A stretch of 64,000 nucleotides of DNA, taken from the NCBI GenBank assembly GCA_018340375.1, contig JAFFJZ010000006.1, forward strand, positions 12,418,001 through 12,482,000. Reading direction: 5' to 3'. This document shows positions 37,029-49,000 of the stretch, piece after piece. The translations under genes were made by a program, and so were the position numbers. The notes beneath the pieces are model-generated. The model was given only the letters and a program-made list of their open reading frames with translations. It had not been told where the DNA came from and made no database searches. Numbering within the stretch: the first letter of the stretch is position 1; the number at the start of each line of letters is the position of its first letter. This DNA is from Gonatopus flavifemur (Eukaryota > Arthropoda > Insecta > Hymenoptera > Dryinidae).

Positions 37029-40000
37029 CTATGAATCATCATCGAAATTTCTACGTTATAAAAAAAGCATAATTTTGGAAAAATTACATTCTTTCGATAT
37101 AATCTCACCTTGGGTCCAACACGAGCAATTTTGCGACAAAGTCCTTGGCCTGCGCCGACACATCCTCAAATAATTCTTCAGGAAAGTCCACCTCTCCGAC
37201 AGATATATTTTGGAAAGTTTCTTGATCGGTTTCACCCCCGAATGGAGAAAATCCAGTTAAAAGTACATAAGTTGTTACCCCCAATGACCTGATAACACCA
37301 AGTTTCATTATTTATTCATCATTTTTCTAGAAATCATAGTTCCTGTCAAGTTTTCTACTCACCACATATCAGCTGCCAAAGTAATTGGTTCGTAATGAAG
37401 AATTTCAGGGGCTGAAATCAAAGGCAAGAAAAATTGTTAGAAATTAGAATTCTTACGCATCTAATCGAGTTTATCGTTGATTAATCAACCTGAAATAAGT
37501 GATTACCACATGGACTTGGATTTTATTCGATTATACTTTCAAAGCACGCATTAACGAACCGATTAAATTTAATTACAACTAAATCAGACTATTTAGAAGG
37601 AATTGAATGTTTTTTTTTCTTGTACTCTTGTACACTTTACACCTTAAACCTAATTTCCATAAAGCAATATATCTCTACACGATCCCACGGTCCATTGTCG
37701 GGGATACACTATTGCAATAACTGTTATTTCTTATTGCCAGAAACGTCAATGTTGATTACCTTGTCTGATCCGATACAATCTGATGCATCGATGACCATTA
37801 CCCGTACACTACACATTATAACACGTATCTTTTATTGTTTACTACGTGTTAAAATTTTTTTATACCATTTTTTCTTGAATAGAATATGAAATATAAAAGA
37901 GGATAATAAAATTATAGACAGCGATAGATCAAGTACAGATTTAGTGACTCCGCGTGAATGAGAGTAAAGTCAAGAGTAAGGAATGAGATGGCAATGAGGC
38001 TAACGTGTCAATTAATATCGATTATTTGAGATCGCGTTGTGCCCGTTGAGATCGTCAATTAGCGAGAGCTTCGATAATGATCGGGATGGCAATTAAGAAG
38101 TAGGGGAACGAGCACAAAGTACCGCCAAGCAAGCACCTGTGCAAGTGACTTGACGATCACGTCACCATAAGTATAAAAACTTCCCTTTATAATGGCTCTT
38201 AAGAGATCCGATAATGAAGATATAATTTATGCCGATTTCGAATCGTCGTGGCCAAGAATCAATAAATAAACGATCCATTATTTTTATAACATATAAAATT
38301 TATATATATACATACGAGTATGTCCTTTGGTTATCTCGATTATAAATTTATCTATACATAAATCTATGCCTCATATAATTTTTCAATTTCCATAATCGAT
38401 GAATCATAGGCTACGACCACACGCGTCTCACACATTTCTTGTTCCGTAAGATAATTCACACTTACCAACATAATCCGGAGTGCCAAGGATTTCTCGAACT
38501 TCGGTACCTTCGAGTATCACTCTCGAGATTTCGAAGTCGCAAAGTTTGACATCGCATTCCGGAAACGTTCCCATCATTACCAGATTTTGTGGCTGGAACA
38601 AGGAAGGAAAACAAACATATTAATAAAATCCATACAAAAGTATAAACTGGTTTGATTAAACGGAATCGTACATCTTTTTGATTCGTGTGTGTATAGCAAT
38701 GAACCGCGGTTGAACGATGTTCATGATTTTTCCTCCACCCCATAAAAAGAGAGACTATATATTTCAAGTTCAATTGAAAATGTCGTGGCAATGTTTATGT
38801 ATCCGCTTATTATACGCTTGATTTTCTTTTTGAAATAATAATTGCAAACATACAGATCGATTTAATTTCTCTTGGTCACCGCGTTATTACTTGGAAACAT
38901 GAAAGAATAAGCAAACGCGTTCTAATTAGCGGTACCAGGAAATGATCTCCATGACGATTTATATCGACGGTAAAAGACATTCTCCACTCGAAGGGAGTGG
39001 AATTTTCTTGCATCGGGGATTGGGACATCGGTCATTTCGATGGAAACAAAAAATTGTACACACAGAGGAATATCTGATACTTCCGTATGATCAAATTTCA
39101 ACATTACATTAAGATCGTAAATTCTCTTTTTAATCATTTATGTTATCCTTCGAGGCTGGATTTTTCGATCACTTTGTTCAGATAAGTGCAAGTGAATATT
39201 CCCGATTATCGATGAATCTAATCGGAAAGAATATAAAATATTATTGCGTTGTGTGAAGGTTCATGAATGATTTTTGGTATTCGAGACACGATTCGATCCG
39301 TAGGACCAGATCCGCAGTTTCGTCTTTGTTTATTCGTCGGGCCAACACCAGTCGATGGGTTTGGTTCTCTCCCTTGATACGCACTTACCAGTATCCAAAT
39401 ACGGCGCTCGAGTGTTCGCGGGACATAGAAATAAGGTATGTACGTGTATGCGTGGACAGTTACAAGTGCATACGTGTATATAGGTATATATGTAAATACG
39501 TGCACACCCACACAAGCGCGAATCACAATCTGGCTCGAGTCGAAGTCGAGCGTGTTCACCTACACGCCAAGATTTACAGTGGTCCAAGGCTGCATATCGC
39601 TCGGCGCGGTGATGTTGCTTGCTCTCTTTGATTGTGGCTGTGCCTGGTGCTGCTGTTGCTGACTTGAGGACCGAGTCCAGCCAGTGTCGCTGGCACCAGA
39701 GAAATCAAACAAGTATACGACACTCACTTTTAATCGCTTTCCAAAATAGGCACAAACTTGTTGGAGCGAGCAGGCAGGTTGACCAAAGAGCGCGTACGTC
39801 GTTGGACGTTGCAGCACCAGTACCAGCGCCAACAGAATGCAGAAAACTGCATGCTATAACCGTTGCCGCTATAAGAATGCTTCGTGTTAACCCTCGTTCC
39901 TCGTAAATCTGTATATGGGTATAGCGTCGTCATCCTATATATACAATTACGAATGTATGTACGTTTTACAAAATTTCTCTTTCATCACACCGACCTGCAC

Positions 40001-43000
40001 TTATCGGTTATTATTAGGCTTCGATTTTCGTCATCTCAATGTCACGAGAAGATTCCTATAAAAACCTTCCACGAAGTGCCAAGGTGTCGATTTTGTTCTC
40101 ATCATTTTCAATTCAACCTTTGGATCCTAGTTTTCTCTCTTCTATATCTCAAGGCTGCGAGTATCGTAGGGCGTGGAAGAGATTGCCCCATTCCGAGGAC
40201 TCATGTGTTGATGAAGATTTGATATAAAAGGTAATTTCTAACTCGCCAAACCTTAAAATTCCACAATCCCATCAATGAGACAAAGCAATTTACAACTTAT
40301 TATTCATAAATCTAACGTTATATCGTTTTGCATGAATTCTATTGTATATTTTCCGCTCACCTCAGCTTCCTTATATAATATTTCCTTACAATCATTCTAA
40401 TCAGATTAGTAATTACTCATTACATTTCTACTAACGAATTCATACGACGTTCATCTATTTCAGTACCTTCAAGGCTTTTTCTCATTCTCCTAAGAATCGT
40501 AGTTTCGATAAAAATAAGCATCAAGACACGAGACACGAGTCATGAATTTTTTTCGTGAATCATTCGATAATTGAATTACGTACGATCGATACGCAACTTT
40601 TTTGAATCCATCAATTTTCAATATTGCGCTTTCATTTACAAAACTGAAGCATGATATTAAGAGTGATCGTTGAACCAAAGTGACAAGATTATATGTATTG
40701 AATTAGAAAGCAGTGCATTTAAATCAACGAGTACCTACGCGTTTGAGAAATAAGTTCTCGTGTGTCAACGTTAATTGCATCAGATAATTATCATTACCAT
40801 TAGTAATGGTGCAGAAGGTGAACGATACTAGAACGATATAATATCGAAAAATGTATCAGCGAATTTTATTTTGCGAACAAAAATACAGAAAATATTCGTT
40901 TGAATGGGAGGTCAACCAATCTGCACTGGATATACATTGTTTTCTTATCCAAAGAAGATACGTACTTGGGGTGAGAAATCAAATTTCGCCCCCTCTATCG
41001 AGCCCCATAGCTGCCGACAAAAGAAATGTGATGGTATAGAGGGCAAATATCTTGGGGCAAAGTTGGCGAATGTTGGAATTCCTGGCAAACTGAGTAAATG
41101 TTTTGTTCGTTTGAGAAAAACAAATTGTTTTGATTCAAGAAAATATCAGATTGGACTCAGGCGATTCAATATTTTCTTGGTTTAAGATGTTTTTTCTCTC
41201 AGTTTGTTGGTGACCTCGTGTGCGATGGCTTTAGAGAAGTGGTTTAATTTCTTCGTAAAGTTGATTATAATCCTTAAAAGAATTTGATCCTCGTTAGGCA
41301 GGAAAATTTGCCACGAATAAGTAAGATTAATAAACTCTTTGTAATAAACGTATGAATGTGAATATATTCATACGCAATAATCTATTTGAGAATTCAATTA
41401 TCCGCATTTGCAGATGTATGGTGATTTATCAGAGAGTATCATTGTTATTCTCTCTCGAATTGAAAATCGGAATGCGATTGGAGAGTGATTCCTGAGAAAT
41501 TGATGATCGATCATAGAATTGTAACCCTCGATTTTATTACGTTTGAATATTGCATTCTTAGTAAATTTATTTTTGATCAGAATGAATGTATTTTTTTTTT
41601 GCGCGCGGGAAAAATAATTTACCTACAACAGCGAAGCGGCTAGCACAGACAATTTCATGTGACAATACATGCGAAAGGTTGCGCAGTACATGCGCAAGAT
41701 GGGTTGATTTAGTCGATATTTAGGTAGTCCGCAAGTATTTTAAAGTTCTCGAATTTCATAAATACCTGAAAACTCATGATTTTCCGATATTTCACCCCTA
41801 TGATTCACAATTTTTCAAATATCAGGGAGTTGTTAATTTATTAATATAAACTTCAATGCTTCAACCCAGGTAGAAATATCCTATTAAATCCTATTACGAA
41901 TGGTGAAACTTTTGATTGAATACCATTGAATTTCATTGGAACCTATTCATTTTCCCATTCGTCAATGAGATTTTATAGATTATTTGTAACAGGGAATATA
42001 GAATTTAATGAAGTTCTTAAGGGGAAATTCAAATTTTGCGCAAAGTCTTTCCAAAAGGTACGTAATTAATACATATTTAAAGTGAATAATAATGCATTAC
42101 ATACTTGGGATTGCGCACTGCCGCACACTTTGAATTTCCAAATGATTTCTGAACGCTAATAGATAAAATTGTAAAATTTGATGACGTTGAGAGGTTAAAA
42201 TTTTACAATTTTATTTTTCAGCCTTCAGAAATCATTGGGAACTTTAAAGTGCGCGGCAGTGGAATTTGAATTTGGCTTTTCCTCCCCTCCCCTATTTCCC
42301 CATGCTTGAGTCCTCTTGAATTTAATATGGAATGTGAGACATTAATTATTAAACTTACAAATATCTTGTTAAAATTCAGAAGAAGATCCTTGGAATTAGG
42401 AATTATATTAATAAAATTACCAGATTGGGCTATGTAAAAAGTTGAATAATATTTTTATGAAACGCAAGGCAGATTTTTTACAGTGTATTCTCAAGAAGAT
42501 ATCAATGACTCATAATATCGCAAAAATAAGGCAAATGCTAAAAAGTGAAGAGGATTCAACAAACCTAAAAAGTTTTGGGTCAATTTCCGTGGTTCAAAAG
42601 CATTTCCCTAGTCATATTAACCCAATTGAGCAGTTTTCAAATCAGCCTATCTTGTGTACGCGTTCTTTTTACGTGACACAACTTTTCCAACACTAAAAGA
42701 ATTTTGTTGTAAAATTTACCGTGAAATTCCAACAATCGAAAGACAAGTAAAAATTCTTCAAAAAATTATTGTGCAGCCTGTAAAAATGAGGGAGTTTTCA
42801 AACAGTTGAGGGTACACTGGGGGAAAAAAAACTTGTAAAATTTACATCTCATTGAGTAAATATATATGTGATGATTTAGAATATAGTGCAAGTCACCACA
42901 ATTATTTCAGTCGATTTTACAACAACGAATATTGAATATACCACAGCTGATGTGCATATTACATTCCTTGCGGTAAAATCAACTAAAATTGTAGTAGCTC

Positions 43001-46000
43001 GAATTATATTTTTTAATCGTCCATATATTTACTTGACAAGAGGTAAATTTTACAACTTTTTTTTCTCGGTGTAATATGTTCTATAATAAGTTGTACAAAA
43101 TTCACAGTAATATTTTTAAAAATTTCACAGTAATCTTTCAGATAAAATTCTCTCAGTGTATTACTGTGCAAAATTCCGAATTTCGGGATTTGCGGCCCAC
43201 CCTAACGGACAGCCATCAAATTGACTCCTGCAGCTAAATTTTAGCTGTTATAGCGAATCTATCAGCTACACTGTAAAAAATTTAATGGGAAAATTCCTAT
43301 ATATTTATGTGAAGTAATTAACACATACATTATACATGCGTTAAGAATTTTTCCAACTTGTCCGGAAATTTACTGTGAAATGTTGGCAGAAATTCCATAA
43401 AGTTTGGAATTTTCAGATGAATGTATGGGAAATTGATTTCCTAATCAGTGATTGGAACTTCCCGGTTGATGTACACAGGAAAATTCGGATTATTATTTTT
43501 CACAGTGTATACAGGGTGGGGCATTCAAAGTGTCGCGGGCGTTTTTTCCAAAAATAAAGTGAGATACGAGAAAATTTTTCGGACAAAAGTTGTAGGGTAC
43601 CGAGGGGGACATCCGATGGTGGCCTTGGCTTTGACCTCAAATCTCATCTTCAAGGGCATTCTGAGGTCAACTCTTGTTTTTTAAATAGCATCTCATATTT
43701 TTTACTGCAGATTTGGATTCTAGATCAAAAACCAAGAAACTTTTGTCTGAACCATTTTCCTGAAATCCGCAAAAATAGCGCTCTAATCGATATTGTTCCA
43801 TTTTGAATCTGACATTCGAATAACTCGAAAACGAAGGGTCTTGGAGGAGAATGTTTCGGACAAAAGTTGTCTGATTCCAAGGGGGACCCCTTGAACTGAA
43901 ACGGAGGTGATGGGGTATAACAGACAAAACACAACACATTTCAATCGTCTACATCACTTGGATAATTTTAATGCAGTAGATGCTCAAAATGATGGCCTTC
44001 GACTTCAATACACATTTCAAAACGTTTTACAAAAGATTGCTGAACTCGTGCTAAAATATCTTCATTGATGCTCGCGCATGCATTGATGATTCGTTGACGC
44101 ATATTCTCAGGTGTAGTCGGTGCTTGTTGATAAACTGTATCTTTTATGTATCCCCATAAAAAAATCTGGAGAAGTAAGATCCGGAGAACGGGCAGGCCAA
44201 TGAACTGGTCCACGACGTCCTATCCATCGTCCAGGATAATCTCTGTCCAATATTTCTCGAGCTGTGACTGCATAATGGGATGGATAACCATCGTGTTGAT
44301 ACCACATATTCAATCGTTCCTGAATAGGTATGTCTTCAAGTAATGTTGGAAGTACTTGATCTAAGAAATGTCTGTACTTCTCTCCATTTAGCGTATCTGC
44401 AATGAAGTACGGTCCAATTACTCGAGATCGAAAAATACCACACCAAACATTCACAGCCCATTGTCTTTGATGCTCTACTTGACGTAACCATCTTGGATTT
44501 TCTGTCGCCCAGTAATGCATATTATGTCGATTTACTTGACCATGATTGGTGAACGTCGACTCATCAGAAAATAATATGTTGATGAAGTTGTTATTGTGCA
44601 TTTGCGCTAGACCCCATCGACAAAACTGTACACGATTTTCGAAATCATCACCGTGAAGGTCTTGATGCAAACAAATGTGATACGGATGGAATTTGTGACG
44701 TTTCAGTATTCGAAGAACACTTCTTCGAGAAATTCCCGAATGGAGTTCAATTTCACGAGAGCTCACGTGTGGATTATTGGCTACTGCAGCTAGTACATTA
44801 ACTTCCGCATTTTCTCCGCTAACAGTTCTCATTCGATGTCGTTTTTCCCTTGTAACACTTCCCGTTTCTGAGAATAATTTTGTAATGCGTTGAAAATACC
44901 TAATGGATGGCGTTGTTCTTTCAGGAAATCGTTCTGCATACAAGTCATATGCTTGTCTGGGGTTCTTATGCACTTCACCGTAAATGTAGATCATATCGAT
45001 CTTTTCAGAAACCGTGTATCGGATATCCATGATTTTCAATTTGTCATAAACCAAGTAATAATCAAATGTAACTGACAAACTGACTTTCAAAATCGTGAAT
45101 TTTCACTGAACCCCGTCGTTTGTTTACATCGCGTGAGCTCTGAATGGTGGTAATGTAGACGATTGAAATGTGTTGTGTATTGACAACTTTTGTACGAAAC
45201 ATTCTTTTGCAAGACCCTTCGTTTTCGAGTTATTCGAATGTCAGATTCAAAATGGAACAATATCGATTAGAGCGCCATTTTTGCGGATTTCAGGAAAATG
45301 GTTCAGACAAAAGTTTCTTGGTTTTTGACCTAGAATCCAAATCTGCAGTAAAAAATATGAGATGCTATTTAAAAAACAAGAGTTGATCTCAGAATGTCCT
45401 TGAAGATGAGATTTGAGGTCAAAGCCAAGGCCACCATCGGATGTCCCCCTCGGTACCCTACAACTTTTGTCCGAAAAATTTTCTCGTATCTCACTTTATT
45501 TTTGGAAAAAACGCCCGCGACACTTTAAATGCCCCACCCTGTATATGAAAAAAAATTTTTTACTTTCATAACTAAAATTCAGCTGGCTATCCGTGCTAAT
45601 TTGATGGCTATCCGTGTCCGTGGTACCCATACAGCACACTTGGATATGAAATCCATCACATATCCAATAGATATCCAAATGTTCGTCTAATATCCATTTG
45701 ACGTCCATTAGATCTCCACTAAATATCCCAATTATCCTGGATATATCCAATGGATATTTGAGTGCTTTATGGGCAGCCGCTCTGCTGCTACAGCTAAATC
45801 ATTTTTTCCCTGTAATCATTGATGGATACCATTTCAGGACGATTCCCAAAAAATTCTTTATGAACGGAAAGAACAAACCTATGAAACTTTTCTTCACTCC
45901 TTATTTGACTTTGATCTATATTTAATTTATTCGAATCTTGAACAAATGTCAACGGTATAAATCATAATTGTACATTTTATATAACAGATGAGCTCATTTC

Positions 46001-49000
46001 TAAACGTCATATTTTTTGCGTAGAATATTTTAATTCCCTGAAGAAAAAACTTGTTATCGAATGAATTGAATTTTAATTCTAACGGTATGTGGAGAACGAC
46101 AAATGATGATGAAAAAGGTAACTCTAATTGTGAAATCGAATTTCAAAATCATTTTAGGGAAGAGATTATTACATTCTTTGAGGATCTTTTTCTGAAATTA
46201 TGAACCAAATTGCAATTTTCAGGATTTAATGAAACGTCCCCAATAAAAATATTTCTCTTCAAAACTTCATTATCTTTCAAGCGCAAGAATACTTGAAGAA
46301 TTCAAAAGGATTCATTTGGCGCTTTTGAATGGTCCCCGTTATGGCTGCACCCAATGAACGCTCTGAGAATTGATTCCATTCAAACCAGTGTTTCCACAAA
46401 GGGATTTCTCTCTTCATTTGATTGGGTTATCTAGTTGATGCAAGGACGTGATTGGTCAATTCTCGTAGAAAGAGGGATCATGTGGAAACACTGATTCAAA
46501 CTGAATTTTCGATGAATTCTCTTTGAATATAATGAGTTCACAAGCTGTTCATTTGGTGCAGTCATTAACGGAAGCTCATATGGAATTATAGCGTGCTGTT
46601 TGGACCTGTATGTTGGAATGAATGTTAATCGTTTAGCACATGATTCTCCAATTGACTGTGTATAGTATGATATCCGCAAAAAATACTGAGAAAGTTGAAT
46701 TGTTTTTCATTTGGATTATTCTAGATCCAATCACTGATTTGTTTCCAATAAATAATTAGAACTTGAAGAGCATATATCATTCAAGTTACACTGGGAAAAA
46801 TATTTATTTGTCCTCTCTTCGTAAAATTTATTTTCAGGAATCAAGTATTCAATTTCATACAGAAATTGATGATGTGTGGGGAATGAGTTCTTTATTTGGA
46901 AGATGAATTTATTTAGGGCAAGCATTCTGCTATTTGATTCAATTGAATATTTCATCAATCCCAAAAAATGTACTATGGAGAGAAGAAAAATAAACTATTT
47001 ATTTGGCGAGAAGGAATTTTTTTCACTGGATATGAATATGGAGACATATTCCAAACGATAATTACCAATGTTTACACTGTAAAAAAAAACTGGAAATTTA
47101 CTGTGCAACTGGACTGGAAATTTCCAGTGCTAGTACTGGAATATGGATATTCCAGTACATGTACAGAGATTTTGTTGTTACGTTACTGAAAATTTACCAA
47201 GCATAACTGAAAATTCAGTCATTGTACTGGAATTTTCAAGTTTGAGATGATGTACTGAAATTTTGCCATGATTTCGCGAAAATTTTACCGGCTCGTACTA
47301 CAATTTTATAGTTCTTGTGCACCAAAAAAAAATATTCCCTCAAAAAGGACTTGAGAAAAAATTTGGAATTTAGAAAAAAAAACCTAATCGTTGGTATACT
47401 GGAATTATACAGGTTTTTAACTGCAATTCTCAGGTTTTGTGATGGAATTTTCCAGTTACTATGCAATTGAATTATACAGGTTTTGAACTGCAATTTTCAG
47501 GTCGTGTGATGGAATTTTCCAGCTGCTATGCAACGGAATTTAATCACTGTTGCACTGAAATTTTCCACTTCTATTGGACTTCGTCATTTCTGGCAGGAAA
47601 AATTTCAAGTCTTTATATTAAAAATTTCCTGATTGAGATTTTGAATAATAATTGTAATTGTAGCCAATGAAATTGATATATGAGGTTTTTCCAAGACTTA
47701 TCCTCTTGTGTTCTAGATATGAAGCATATGTAGTAACCCAAGCTGGCCTTCCAACATGTCGCGCTATAGCTCATCGGTTAGGTCTTAGGTTTCAGTTGGT
47801 AGGCAGGTAGAAAAGTGTGGGTTCAAATCCTGTTAGGTAGACATGAGTTTCTGTCCATCCAAATGAACGATCAAAAGTTTCTCAATCATCTTGGAACACA
47901 AGGACCCTGCAAAATCACTTTGCGTGAGCAATTTTTTTTCAATTTTCATGGATATTTTCAGCATTAATTTTCCAGTACATGTCCTGGAAAAGTCCAGCTC
48001 GTGTACTGAAAAATTCCAGTACTGAGGTTCAGAAAATTTCCAGTTTTGATGCGGGAATTCCATAACGTTTGCACTGAATTTTTGCAGTACAAATGTGCTG
48101 AAATTTTCCGGTACATGTACAGGTTAATGACTTCCAGTACATGTACTGGAATTTTCCGGTGAAATTTTTTTACAGTGTAGTTTTATTCCAAACTTCATAT
48201 AAAGAAGTAGAAGAGCCTTCGAATTAATTGTGGGAATTCAAAGAAATCGTTTCTTCCGTCATAATTAGTGACATTAGAAAACTAAACTCAGGGCATTAAT
48301 AAGTATTGTTCTGATCAAAGAATTTTTCTGTCAGTATGATATTTTCCTTGATCCCCTTGAAATAATATTCTTTTCGTAGTACCTATATGCGTAATATCTC
48401 CATGAATTAAGTTTCATTGATAATGGTTTACTTGCAACAATTATATAATTCTCTCAAACATAAGTCTTCACAGTTCCACCCGAATCAAACCAGTTCTTAC
48501 ATGGAGACCGAATAATCTTTCACTCCAAGAAATCTATTGCTATTCATATCCTGTGTTTCATTAATTCAAGCAAAGGCATTATAACATCGAAGATCTTGTG
48601 ACGGATATTTGCATTTTTTCTAAAATAATGTCTTCTGATTTTCTTTATCAACATCATGCCATAATATTTCGATTCCCGATTCTGGGGTAGTGGAATATTG
48701 CATATAATAACTATTGTATTGTATTTTTTGAACTATACACTGTAAAAAAATTTCACCGGAAAATTCCAGTACATGTACTGGAAGTCATTAACCTGTACAT
48801 GTACCGGAAAATTTCAGCACATTTGTACTGCAAAAATTCAGTGCAAACGTTATGGAATTCCCGCATCAAAACTGGAAATTTTCTGAGCCTCGGTACTGGA
48901 ATTTTTCAGTACACGAGCTGGACTTTTCCAGGACATGTACTGGAAAATTAATGCTGAAAATATCCATGAAAATTGAAAAAAAATTGCTCACGCAAAGTGA

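Noticed and set aside
39218..40222. Cluster of overlapping open frames on both strands in Drak intron 3
   Set aside because: The frames overlap each other, show no family motif, and fit no splice structure; they look like chance frames in a less AT-rich patch.
43667..43939. Open frames in the mariner ends (also at 45168-45386)
   Set aside because: They lie in the long TIRs and are mirror copies of each other; the transposase lies between them.
47755..47846. Functional tRNA gene
   Set aside because: The A and B boxes are present, but the acceptor, D and anticodon stems do not form properly; kept only as a tRNA-like relic.
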